DNA from: Holosporaceae bacterium
GTDB taxonomy: Bacteria > Pseudomonadota > Alphaproteobacteria > UBA3830
Direction of reading: 5' to 3'
NCBI GenBank assembly: GCA_031258575.1
Contig: JAIRMQ010000003.1
Location: forward strand, 1-33,902
Length of the DNA: 33,902 nt
Shown: positions 26,258 to 33,902 of the stretch, piece by piece
Layout of the letters: each line of letters starts with the position of its first letter
Position numbering within the stretch: position 1 is the stretch's first letter
Program-made: the position numbers and the translations under genes
Notes under the pieces: generated by a model
Databases searched by the model: none
What the model was told of the DNA's origin: nothing
Seen by the model: only the letters and a program-made list of their open reading frames with translations

Positions 26258-26951
26258 TTGTATCTTCTAAATATGCAATCTTTTCTTCTAGTTCCTTGCC
26301 TTCAAAATCTTGAGCGTAAACACTTCGAGCTTTATCGACATTTCCGGATAATCCATATGCTAATGCTAGATTACTGCGATAAGCGACATTTGCATCCTGC
26401 AAAGAACAGGCATTCTCGAGATAAAATATTGCTTCGCTATATTTATCGCAAAGCATTAATGATAGACCTATGTTATTATAAGCATCTATATAATTTGGAT
26501 TATGAGAAATAACTTGTTTATATAACTCTTGAGCTTTTTTATGCTCACCGCGCGAATCATAAACCGCTCCTAGTGCATTTAGAGAATCAGCCGATTTACC
26601 CTTTAAAAATTCTCTCTCTGCTCCCGCGTCATCACCTGCTAGTAAGCAAATTTTACCACGTAGATAAGAAGCCTTTTCGAGACTTTTTTGCCGACTTTCT
26701 GATTTTCTTATATATTCCGTAGCAGCATCAAGAAGCTTCATATCGATGTAAACTTCTGCAAGGCCTAGTAGAGCATTGCAATTGTCTGGATCTGTCTTTA
26801 ACGCTTTATTATAAAAATTGAGAGCAGCTTCCAAATGACCACTTTTCCTAGCCTTTTGAGCAATTCTAATCATTGCGGCAGGTGAATCTTCCTTTCCAGC
26901 ACAGCCATTCAATAATATCCCGATTAATAACAAGCTGAGAACTTTTTTCAT
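26238..26951 (-). CDS. TPR-repeat lipoprotein
   Basis: The 237-residue product starts with a lipoprotein signal (lipobox LLNGC, lipidated Cys17). About five tetratricopeptide repeats follow; the clearest are AALNFYNKALKTDPDNCNALLG (near 45-65) and KKAQELYKQVISHNPNYIDAYNN (near 138-160). TPRs form protein-binding superhelices; TadD and related outer-membrane assembly lipoproteins look like this, but no pilus genes are near, so no function is assigned. It leads birA and rnj with overlapping ends. Confidence 0.85.
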   Translation of the reverse strand: MKKVLSLLLIGILLNGCAGKEDSPAAMIRIAQKARKSGHLEAALNFYNKALKTDPDNCNALLGLAEVYIDMKLLDAATEYIRKSESRQKSLEKASYLRGKICLLAGDDAGAEREFLKGKSADSLNALGAVYDSRGEHKKAQELYKQVISHNPNYIDAYNNIGLSLMLCDKYSEAIFYLENACSLQDANVAYRSNLALAYGLSGNVDKARSVYAQDFEGKELEEKIAYLEDTIAAKHH

Positions 26952-26967
26952 AACAACATCACTAAAA

Positions 26968-28089
26968 TTAACTTTGACCTAATCTCCTGGCAGGTTTTTC
27001 TATAAAACGATAGACAAGCTCCGTAATAAATAAAAGCACTACAATATATATTATAAACTGGGTCATATAAAATTCATACTCATAGAAGCGTTCTTTTGGA
27101 AAATATAAAGAATTAGTATACCAAACTGTAATATTCGCTAAAGTTAGCTGAACCGCATAGAACGAATAGGACCTACTTCCAAGGAATCGAAATATCTTAT
27201 TTAATATAATAAAATTGAAACTTCCCTCTGAAAAAACTGCTAATGATACTATCAAAAACGAAGCTATACCAACAACCATGTAAGAAAAAAAAGTTTTTTC
27301 AACAGCTCCTGGATAGAACCAGATAAGCATTGCTAAAAATGCCGATAGTATTTTCATTATGGTTTTAGAAGTTTTTGCTGGCACGTTACCATCGTATAGA
27401 TACGCAAGAAACGATCCCAAGAACAGTCCCGATAAATTACTATGCGTAAAATAATATTGATTTCCAAATAGAGCACTTATTATCGGCTGTATTAAAAACA
27501 ACATCAAAGCTCCCAGAAGAAGCGAAAGAATTGCTCTAAAATTATCGTTTTTACACAATAAGAGAACTAACGGCCATAACATATAAAATTGAGCTTCGAC
27601 GGCTAGAGTCCAAAAGGGGCCAATTCCCCCTGTATGTATTTTTTCTTTTTGCAGAAAAAGCTCTACAGAATTATTAAATGTTCCTAAGAGTATTTCGGCG
27701 GTGCTTCTTAGTAAAGCTGGAAGCCATTTTAAATCACTTTCGGTAAACACCAGAAATATTCCAAGAAGAAATATTACGAAAAACATTACAGGAACGATTC
27801 TAAAAAATCTCCTTTTATAAAAAGAAACTATTAAGCTTTTAGCAGCACGCAATCTGTCGAGAAAAAAATCCCCTTTTATTTCGTTGAGTTTATCTTTTAA
27901 GGAAAAAGTTACTACAAATCCAGAAATTGTAAAAAATATGCATACGCCTCCACTTCCTATCAGGAGGCTTTCTGGAACTATATTGTATATAAATCGAATT
28001 GGACAAATCCAAGCAATATGTTGTATTAAAACCAAAATGCAAGCAAATCCCCTAAGCATCTCTATATCGTCGAAGAACTTACTCTTCAT
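26968..28089 (-). CDS. Acyltransferase 3 family membrane protein
   Basis: Acyltransferase-3 (OafA/NodX-type) proteins transfer acetyl or other acyl groups to lipopolysaccharide, peptidoglycan or exported sugars from the inner membrane. The 373 residues have about ten membrane segments. The N-terminus reads FFDDIEMLRGFACILVLIQH, with the conserved Arg13 and catalytic His24. The central FWTLAVEAQFYMLWP motif (near 158-172) is typical. There is no SGNH extension. The ATG overlaps the ffh stop as ATGA, so it is coupled to ffh translation, an odd pairing. The acceptor is unknown; surface modification is inferred. Confidence 0.9.
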   Translation of the reverse strand: MKSKFFDDIEMLRGFACILVLIQHIAWICPIRFIYNIVPESLLIGSGGVCIFFTISGFVVTFSLKDKLNEIKGDFFLDRLRAAKSLIVSFYKRRFFRIVPVMFFVIFLLGIFLVFTESDLKWLPALLRSTAEILLGTFNNSVELFLQKEKIHTGGIGPFWTLAVEAQFYMLWPLVLLLCKNDNFRAILSLLLGALMLFLIQPIISALFGNQYYFTHSNLSGLFLGSFLAYLYDGNVPAKTSKTIMKILSAFLAMLIWFYPGAVEKTFFSYMVVGIASFLIVSLAVFSEGSFNFIILNKIFRFLGSRSYSFYAVQLTLANITVWYTNSLYFPKERFYEYEFYMTQFIIYIVVLLFITELVYRFIEKPARRLGQS

Positions 28090-29405
28090 TTCATCATCCC
28101 CGCAATCACTTTCCCCATTCCCATTTTCCTTATTTTCTTAAAAAAGTCAATCATGTTTTCATATTGCCTAATTAGTTTATTAATATCCTGCACTGTAGTT
28201 CCAGAACCTGTGGCGATTCTTTTTTTCCTTGATCCATTGAGTAGTTTATAGTTATTCCTTTCCTTTTTGGTCATGGATTTTATAATAGCCAAAGTTCTTG
28301 CGACTGTTTTATCAGACACACCTTGATTCTCCATCATATCTTTTAATTGACCAGCTCCTGGAAGCATTTTTATTATTGTTTTTAATCCGCCTAGCTTGGA
28401 CATTTTTTCCAATTGTAACGCCATATCATCAAGAGTAAAGTTTCCTTTCTGCAATTTTAAAGTGGTTTCCTCAGCTTCCTCTTTTGAGAAATTCTCTTGA
28501 GCCTTCTCAACCAGCGAAACTATATCTCCCATTCCGAGAAGCCTATCCGCAATTTTTGTCGCATCGAAATACTCTATATCTTCGACATGCTCGCCCGTGC
28601 AGAGGAATTTTATCTCGCATCCGGTAATCGCTCTCATGGACAAAGCCACTCCTCCTCGCGCATCTCCATCTACTCTCGTTAAAATTACTCCGGAAATTGG
28701 AAGTTTTTCTGAAAACTTTTTCGCTATATTTATCGCGTCCTGCCCAGTCATGATATCCACAACCAAATATATTTCATCTGGTTGGATGAGATGCTGGATA
28801 GTTTGCAATTCTTCCATTTTAATTTCGTCGATATGCAAACGTCCAGCTGTATCTGCAATCAAGACATCCACATCTTTCACGGATTCCATTGCTTCACGGC
28901 ATATTTTTTCGCAAGATCTATCCTCAGACTGTACGAAAGTGGTTCCTTCTATTTTCTGGGATATTAACTTTAGTTGCTCAATCGCTGCAGGTCGGTAAAT
29001 GTCGGTGGAAAACGTTGCTATTTTTTTATCCTTTTTCGAAAAAAAATGAGCTAATTTTCCCGTCGCTGAAGTTTTACCAGCTCCCTGAAGTCCCACTAGC
29101 ATGATTTTAAATGGTTTTCTCTTTAGCTCCAGTGGCGCAGCTTTTCCAAACAATTCGATTAAATAATCATAAACTATTTTCACTACCGCCTGTTCTGGAG
29201 AAATAGATTTAACTACATTTTGACCAACTGCTCTTTCTTTTACATCTGCGATAAATTTTTTAGCAACCTCAAGAGACACATCAGCTTCTAGAAGCGCTAT
29301 TCTAATTTCTCTTAGAGCTTCATCTACATCCTCTTTTTTTAAAATTCCACTTTTTCGTAATTTTTCAAAAGCTTTTGTAATTTTTTCAGAAAGAGAATCA
29401 AACAA
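28086..29405 (-). CDS. ffh: Signal recognition particle protein Ffh
   Basis: Ffh with 4.5S RNA binds signal sequences of nascent membrane proteins and hands them to FtsY. The 439 residues comprise the N domain (1-90), the G domain with P-loop GLQGAGKT 105-112, DTAGRLHID 185-193 and TRVDGDARGG 243-252, and the M domain (about 300-439) with the RNA-binding GSRKKRIATGSG helix-turn-helix. The start codon is TTG at 29405, fixed by a near-perfect aggagg six bases upstream and the conserved N-terminus. Its receptor gene ftsY is at 973. rpsP, often downstream of ffh, is replaced here by the acyltransferase gene. Confidence 0.97.
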   Translation of the reverse strand: MFDSLSEKITKAFEKLRKSGILKKEDVDEALREIRIALLEADVSLEVAKKFIADVKERAVGQNVVKSISPEQAVVKIVYDYLIELFGKAAPLELKRKPFKIMLVGLQGAGKTSATGKLAHFFSKKDKKIATFSTDIYRPAAIEQLKLISQKIEGTTFVQSEDRSCEKICREAMESVKDVDVLIADTAGRLHIDEIKMEELQTIQHLIQPDEIYLVVDIMTGQDAINIAKKFSEKLPISGVILTRVDGDARGGVALSMRAITGCEIKFLCTGEHVEDIEYFDATKIADRLLGMGDIVSLVEKAQENFSKEEAEETTLKLQKGNFTLDDMALQLEKMSKLGGLKTIIKMLPGAGQLKDMMENQGVSDKTVARTLAIIKSMTKKERNNYKLLNGSRKKRIATGSGTTVQDINKLIRQYENMIDFFKKIRKMGMGKVIAGMMK

Positions 29406-29411
29406 TTACGC

Positions 29412-29417
29412 CCTCCT
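29412..29417 (-). promoter_or_regulatory. Strong Shine-Dalgarno serving the ffh TTG start
   Basis: On the minus strand aggagg sits six bases before the TTG at 29405, the strongest ribosome site noted in the window. It decides the start, since no ATG is available near the conserved Ffh N-terminus. Confidence 0.75.
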
Positions 29418-29479
29418 AATAATCTAGCCTGAATACTAACACATCTACGTTGGAATTTCTATCAGCTGTAGTTCAATCA

Positions 29480-30631
29480 CTAATTTCCGATGGTTATTTG
29501 TGTTTTCAGATGTGAGGGATGGCATTTTGAAAATATTTTCTTTCTGCTTTCTATAATATCATACATTGTTCTTGGAGACACAGGACGTTCTATCAGCATT
29601 CGTGTACGTCCATTTGTTTCTTTACCTACTATCAGGCTATAATAATTTTTAATTAAAATAGGCTCACTAAGAGAGCAATTTTTGAGATACCCCGTAAGAT
29701 GCATCATGAAAGCTCTGGAGGCAACTATCAACACATTTTGATTGCTATTGCTATTTAACGCTCGATTAATTCCGTCCATGGCTCTCTGTGCAACTTCCTT
29801 GCCTATTTCTCCGCCGGTTGGACGAATATGTGGATTTTGTAAAGATGAAATGAGTTCAGGATTCCGCATTGCGGTTTTAGTAGGTATTCCCTCAAAAATT
29901 CCTAAATCTTGCTCATCAAATTGTTCATTTACAGTAACCGAACTAGTCATCAAAACTGCAGTTTGCATGGCACGACAACTAGAACCTGTGAACACTTGGT
30001 TGAAAAAACCGTTTCTGAAAAAAAGTTCTAGAACGTTAATGCTATCGGGATCGGTCCAATTTCCCGATATCGGCATATCGTTTTTTCTTCCTAAGATACA
30101 TTTGGCATTAGTAGGACCATGGCGCATAACTATAACTACCGATTGGTACCTACTATCTATGGGAATATTTTTGAATTTAGCAAACCTAAGCAGAAGATCT
30201 GTTCCCTCCCGACAAGAGGAAACATACGCATAAAAGCTTTTTCCTAAATTATTCCGGTATTTTTTGGGGCAACGTATAGTGTTCAAAACATGAATCATAT
30301 ATGGGCATTTATTTCTGGGGAACGTAAACATAAAATTCGAATCTAGATATTCTTTTTGATATAAATTCATCAAAATGTGTATCATATGCGGACATCCATA
30401 TTGAGGAAGCGCAAATATAGGATTCGCATTTAGGTACTTATTCTCATATAAACTCATCAGATAGGAAAAACTGTAAGGATGTGATTCATTTTTCGAAAGA
30501 TTACTTAACACACAACAAACAAGCTCACTCTTCTCTCTAGTATTACTAACGAAATCAGGGATATCTTTCTCAGCAAATGCTTGATAGTTATAAAAAGATA
30601 CAGCAATCAACGCTTTTAGAAACAATTTCAT
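29480..30631 (-). CDS. Secreted histidine-phosphatase-like protein, degenerate
   Basis: From the ATG at 30631 (aggggg upstream) the product has 383 residues: a signal peptide (1-20, cleavage near AFA/EK), a Cys-rich N-terminal region (30-145) and a branch-1 histidine phosphatase domain (about 163-350). The phospho-acceptor motif MRHGPT is intact (Arg170, His171), as are Arg220 (SSCRAMQTA) and Glu240/Glu248 (EQDLGIFEG). The second catalytic His, expected in a V-x-x-HG motif, is absent: the site reads IVASRAF near 302-308. The N-terminal region holds a tandem 29-residue repeat. No homologous family is recognised for that part. It may be a secreted effector or inactive relative; export is inferred from the signal peptide. 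Confidence 0.8.
   Translation of the reverse strand: MKLFLKALIAVSFYNYQAFAEKDIPDFVSNTREKSELVCCVLSNLSKNESHPYSFSYLMSLYENKYLNANPIFALPQYGCPHMIHILMNLYQKEYLDSNFMFTFPRNKCPYMIHVLNTIRCPKKYRNNLGKSFYAYVSSCREGTDLLLRFAKFKNIPIDSRYQSVVIVMRHGPTNAKCILGRKNDMPISGNWTDPDSINVLELFFRNGFFNQVFTGSSCRAMQTAVLMTSSVTVNEQFDEQDLGIFEGIPTKTAMRNPELISSLQNPHIRPTGGEIGKEVAQRAMDGINRALNSNSNQNVLIVASRAFMMHLTGYLKNCSLSEPILIKNYYSLIVGKETNGRTRMLIERPVSPRTMYDIIESRKKIFSKCHPSHLKTQITIGN
30287..30460 (-). repeat. Tandem 29-residue repeat in phosphatase N-terminus
   Basis: Residues 58-86 and 87-115 align without gaps, 14 of 29 identical. Both read LMxLYxxxYLxxNxxFxxPxxxCPxMIH. Each codes for 87 bases (30374-30460 and 30287-30373). The spacing is exact, so this is a tandem duplication that has diverged at the protein level while keeping Leu, Tyr, Cys, Pro, Met, Ile and His positions. 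Confidence 0.8.
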
Positions 30632-30828
30632 GATTAAAATCACCCCCTCTTTAATTGAATATATATAAAATACTATATTATTTTTATGAAAAAGCAATGC
30701 ATCTTTTCGATTCAATTGATTTTCGCTACAATCAAGCCTTATCACCAATCACGAAAACGCAAAATTTTGGTAGCTAAAACAAATGTGTTGTTTGTCGGCA
30801 ACAGTCACGAATAATTATCGATAGCCGT

Positions 30829-30849
30829 CGAAAAATCTTTTGTTTTTCG
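30829..30849. other. AT-rich hairpin upstream of the antiporter gene
   Basis: cgaaaaa (30829-30835) and tttttcg (30843-30849) pair perfectly around a 7-base loop. It lies in the 275-base gap between the divergent phosphatase and antiporter genes. The rest of that gap is AT-rich, without a further gene I can support. Function unclear. Confidence 0.3.
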
Positions 30850-30906
30850 TAATTAATTAAGCAGAAGTTGAGATAGCATAGTACAGTATTTCGGAGTTTG
30901 CACGTT

Positions 30907-32214
30907 ATGGATTGGACTATAGCCAAAATTGCATCGGTTATATTATGTGCCATGGGATCTGGATTGATTTTTTCGTCTTTGGGGCACGCTCCTGTTTTGG
31001 GATATGTTATTGCCGGTATTCTGCTCGGACCATCTGGATTGAAATTTATAGTAGACAGAGAAGCTGCAGGGTTATTTTCCGAAATGGGTATAATTTTTTT
31101 GCTTTTTGTAATCGGATTGAGCTTATCTTTTGAAAAAATTCGTAATATTTGGAAAACTTCTCTGATAATCGTATTTATTTCGACGATTCTTATATACGTG
31201 CTTATGCACATGGTTGGATACGGTCTTCACCTCTCGCATAGTCAAATACTTTTAGCGACCTTCTGCGTAACTCTGTCGTCAACTGCTGTTACAACTAAAT
31301 CTCTGAGACATTCAAAAGATAGAGATAAAACAATCGAAGAAAACACCTTCGGAATTTTAGTAGCGCAGGATTTAATAGCTTTAGTTATGGTCGTTGTTAT
31401 CAATTTCATTGGGGCAAGTGGCGCTCAAAACGATTATATGATTCATCGAGTATCAGCTACGCTATTCTTTATCATAGGCCTGGTTTTCTATTTTAAAAAA
31501 TATCACCAGCATATTCATAAATTTACGAATTTTATCAAGAAACACGAAGATATGTTCGCACTAACAACGTTTGGCATGTGTTTAGGAGGAGCAGTTTTAG
31601 CGGAAATAGCTGGATTATCCGCTCCCTTTGGAGCTTTCATCACCGGATTAATTCTTGGGAATTCCAATCTTCGTGAAAAAATAGATAGTATCGCATCGCC
31701 GATCGAAGAAATTTTGTTGATGGCTTTTTTTCTTGGCGTTGGATTATTAGTGAATTTGAGTTTTGTTTGGAATAACGTATGGCTTATTTTAGGTGCACTA
31801 ATATTCGTAACTTTAGGAAAGACTGTTATTAATATTTTTATACTGAGATTTTGTAAATTTCCACTAAAAGAATCGTTTGTAATCAGCGTATTATTGGGGC
31901 ATATAGGAGAGTTTTCTTTTATGTTATCTTACTCAGCCAGAAAAGTCGGTCTTATAGGAAGCTATGGAGTTGAATTCCTAGTTAGTTTAACTGCATTGAG
32001 TTTATTTTTAAGTCCTTTTTGGCTTATATTTGCAGAGAGATGCAGGAATTTAGCACGAAATGTTAACGCTGCCTCTTCATTGGAGTTCTTCAAATTAGCT
32101 AGCGGAGGAGAAACGGCAAAGGTACAACGAGTAGCTGGCAAATTTTTGCGACTCTGCACATCTATTAGCTCCAAATTAATAGAACTTTTTAAAGGATGGC
32201 GATATAAGCAATAG
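30907..32214 (+). CDS. CPA2 family cation:proton antiporter (Kef-like)
   Basis: Kef/NapA-type antiporters exchange K+ or Na+ for protons across the inner membrane. The ATG at 30907 follows cggag; an in-frame TTG at 30898 is less likely. The 435 residues form about 12 membrane segments with family motifs: GYVIAGILLGPSGL (about 32-45), EMGIIFLLFVIGLSL (about 57-71), the LSSTAVTTK core (about 122-130) and a GAFITGLILGNS repeat element near 242-253. The cytoplasmic tail is short, with no TrkA-N/RCK nucleotide-binding domain, so the regulation typical of KefB/KefC is absent. Ion specificity cannot be read from sequence. Confidence 0.9.
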   Translation: MDWTIAKIASVILCAMGSGLIFSSLGHAPVLGYVIAGILLGPSGLKFIVDREAAGLFSEMGIIFLLFVIGLSLSFEKIRNIWKTSLIIVFISTILIYVLMHMVGYGLHLSHSQILLATFCVTLSSTAVTTKSLRHSKDRDKTIEENTFGILVAQDLIALVMVVVINFIGASGAQNDYMIHRVSATLFFIIGLVFYFKKYHQHIHKFTNFIKKHEDMFALTTFGMCLGGAVLAEIAGLSAPFGAFITGLILGNSNLREKIDSIASPIEEILLMAFFLGVGLLVNLSFVWNNVWLILGALIFVTLGKTVINIFILRFCKFPLKESFVISVLLGHIGEFSFMLSYSARKVGLIGSYGVEFLVSLTALSLFLSPFWLIFAERCRNLARNVNAASSLEFFKLASGGETAKVQRVAGKFLRLCTSISSKLIELFKGWRYKQ

Positions 32215-32233
32215 ACATAAATTTTCTACATGA

Positions 32234-32953
32234 TTATCTAGAACGAGCCAATGGCGACCGATCTGTATCACGAGAATCTTCAATGAGGGCTTTATATAAA
32301 TTATTCAGAGGAACCTTCAGGAGAACCTCCTTTTTCAGCATTTCCTTTCCGTAAGATTCTCTTAAATTTGAGATTATATTTTTAAGCTCTGTAATCGTGC
32401 TTTCCATTTCCTTCACCAATTGCACTTTTGGTGGCGCCGGATTTCTATTCATTGAACTTTTTCTATTCGATTGGCTCTCTGAAAATGCAGTTTCTTCACT
32501 GATCTTCCTTAAATCCACCTGAGACAACATATGTAGAATCCATTTTAATGTTGGAGCCTCATAGTCAATCCATGGATAACTAAATTTTTTTATAACAATA
32601 CCATATCGACGGAATTTTTCCATACAGTTTATTATTTGGTTCATATACGTTTTCAATTCTTTCAATGTGATGATTTGTTCTTGCGATAATGAATGATCAG
32701 AATTTATTATAAGATTATTTAACAAATATACTGCTGACTGAAAGTATTTGTCGTCGATATACCCTAGGATCATAGCCAACATCCCATCGTTATCCGCAGA
32801 TATTGCATTACCGACATCTTCTTCCCTTTCACTCCGGTTTCCTCTATTACTGTTTTTTGTCTGATTAACCGAATAGTCCTCTTCAAACTCATCCATCGCG
32901 GCAAGCTGTGAAAGAATCAGTGGAAGAAATAATAATAAAACGATTTTTTTCAT
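32234..32953 (-). CDS. Orphan secreted acidic/helical protein
   Basis: The ATG at 32953 overlaps the stop of the methyltransferase gene (ATGA), so it is translationally coupled and the upstream in-frame ATG at 32959 is less likely. The 239 residues begin with a clean signal peptide (MKKIVLLLFLPLILSQLAA, cleavage near 19/20), then an acidic, Asn-rich stretch (20-50). A long predicted helical region follows with possible coiled coil near 165-200. There are no recognisable domains. Neither operon partner nor sequence shows the role; periplasmic or host-directed location is inferred. Confidence 0.75.
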   Translation of the reverse strand: MKKIVLLLFLPLILSQLAAMDEFEEDYSVNQTKNSNRGNRSEREEDVGNAISADNDGMLAMILGYIDDKYFQSAVYLLNNLIINSDHSLSQEQIITLKELKTYMNQIINCMEKFRRYGIVIKKFSYPWIDYEAPTLKWILHMLSQVDLRKISEETAFSESQSNRKSSMNRNPAPPKVQLVKEMESTITELKNIISNLRESYGKEMLKKEVLLKVPLNNLYKALIEDSRDTDRSPLARSR

Positions 32954-33888
32954 ATACACGTTAGCCTATCTCTTGTAATAATCAGGACTTCCTTTTCTAG
33001 CTTCAGAAGCTCTTCGACATTTACTTTTACATATTTGTCTGTTTCTGCTATGTAGAGGTAAAAGCCATCGTTTTCTAATTTTCTTAATTCTGATTCTATT
33101 TTTTCTATTTTAAAAGTTTCAGAAGAAGCATTTTTATCGAAAAAAACAACAATTTTTATATTAGGTGAACAAGCGATGGTTCTATCTGCACTGCTAATAA
33201 TAGAAAATTCAAAACCAGGTATATCTATGAGAAGTAAAGAGACGGAACTCAGTTCTCCCATAAGTTCCTCGTCAAGAGTATTCATATTTACAAGGATTTC
33301 TCGAGAACCTTTATCTTTTCCTGGAACAAAAAGACAGTCGTCTATTGAGTAATTACCGCGACTATCTGATATGCCCACATTTCTAAGTACAACAATATCA
33401 GATAAATCATTTAGAAAAATGCTCTTCTTTAAGTAAGAAAATACCTTCCCATTTGGTTCAAAAGCGTAAAACTTTCCGTTTTCGAGTTTCTTTGCGATAT
33501 TTATGGTGTTATATCCAAAATGAGATCCTATTTCTACCACAACATCGTTTTTTTTGACTAAATTAGCGGCCACTTCTGAAAAAACTGATCTGACGCTCCC
33601 AGAGAACCTTAGCTGACTCCCAACCAAAGGATCATCTTTTTTTATTAAAATTGGGTATTTCCCTCGAATCGTTGTTATTGAGAATCCGTCATCCAGAGGT
33701 ACTTCGCCACGAAAAACTGGAATCATATTCTTTACGGATTTCGACTTTTCCATAAAAAACATTCCAATAAAAAGCATGCACCCGATAATAATAGCGAGAG
33801 CGACAAGTTTATTGCGTTCGAAAAAGCCCACTTCATCGTTTCTAGATAACAACCTGCTCAAGATTCCTCCTAATAAGAAGCATTCCAT
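32950..33888 (-). CDS. Membrane-anchored FkbM-family methyltransferase
   Basis: FkbM-type SAM-dependent O-methyltransferases modify sugars, polyketides or surface polysaccharide. The 312-residue product from the ATG at 33888 has one membrane segment (about 28-47), then the Rossmann domain. The SAM motif VVEIGSHFGYNT is near 122-133 and YAFEPNGKVFSYLKK near 145-159. LLLIDIPGFEF (about 222-232) is the FkbM KxDVEGxE-like motif in altered form: Pro-Gly-Phe-Glu instead of Val-Glu-Gly-Glu. The frame stays open to the right edge and no ribosome site is visible, so the true start could lie beyond the window. A membrane anchor is unusual for the family. Confidence 0.82.
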   Translation of the reverse strand: MECFLLGGILSRLLSRNDEVGFFERNKLVALAIIIGCMLFIGMFFMEKSKSVKNMIPVFRGEVPLDDGFSITTIRGKYPILIKKDDPLVGSQLRFSGSVRSVFSEVAANLVKKNDVVVEIGSHFGYNTINIAKKLENGKFYAFEPNGKVFSYLKKSIFLNDLSDIVVLRNVGISDSRGNYSIDDCLFVPGKDKGSREILVNMNTLDEELMGELSSVSLLLIDIPGFEFSIISSADRTIACSPNIKIVVFFDKNASSETFKIEKIESELRKLENDGFYLYIAETDKYVKVNVEELLKLEKEVLIITRDRLTCI

Positions 33889-33902
33889 CAAAAAAAGATT
33901 AC

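Noticed and set aside
1-33902. CRISPR arrays, tRNA or rRNA genes, transposases, prophage genes
   Set aside because: No regularly spaced repeats, cloverleaf-like segments, rRNA stretches or transposase/integrase motifs were recognised; the intergenic space is too small for rRNA.

Overview
The window is a low-GC bacterial chromosome segment, densely packed, with genes often overlapping by 1-20 bases. Gene content points to an alphaproteobacterium. The pairs mtaB-ftsY and birA-rnj and the run pepA-holC-ndk are alphaproteobacterial arrangements, MutL carries its own endonuclease motif, and a PpiD-type foldase is present. The AT richness, tight packing, a type VI secretion (T6SS) operon, imported arginine and several orphan secreted proteins suggest a host-associated lineage, perhaps Holosporales-like. 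That placement is inference from gene content, not from a marker phylogeny.

Layout. (1) 1-543 holds the start of an orphan secreted protein that runs off the left edge. (2) 544-972 is the only long gap; it holds three copies of a GC-richer palindromic repeat and a decayed gene fragment. (3) 973-3093, minus strand: mtaB-ftsY. (4) 3194-10377, plus strand: a T6SS operon tssK-tssL-tssM-tssA with overlapping genes. It faces a sigma-54-type activator (10398-11447) that has no DNA-binding domain. (5) 11546-14059: mutL and a stand-alone EAL protein, convergent with tpiA. (6) 14815-19389: ppiD-like foldase, pepA, holC, ndk and a secreted DUF2066-like protein. (7) 19448-22071: a polar amino acid ABC transporter operon divergent from argR, with an ARG box between them, so very probably arginine uptake under ArgR control. 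(8) 22078-23851: lnt and a dCTP-deaminase-like gene with its catalytic core deleted. (9) 23905-26951: RNase J, biotin ligase and a TPR lipoprotein. (10) 26968-29405: ffh (TTG start) and a translationally coupled acyltransferase. (11) 29480-30631: a secreted histidine-phosphatase-like protein lacking its second catalytic His and carrying a tandem 29-residue repeat. (12) 30907-32214: a CPA2/Kef-like antiporter. (13) 32234-33888: an orphan secreted protein coupled to a membrane-anchored FkbM-type methyltransferase.

Together these cover protein targeting (Ffh, FtsY, Lnt, PpiD), DNA and nucleotide upkeep (MutL, HolC, Ndk), RNA maturation (MtaB, RNase J), and host or competitor interaction (T6SS, secreted orphans, surface-modifying enzymes). 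The points most worth following are the T6SS module with its HTH-less activator, the palindromic repeat that appears to form the end of TssM and the start region of tssA, the gutted Dcd, the degenerate secreted phosphatase and the ArgR switch. I see no rRNA, tRNA, CRISPR array or transposase gene.
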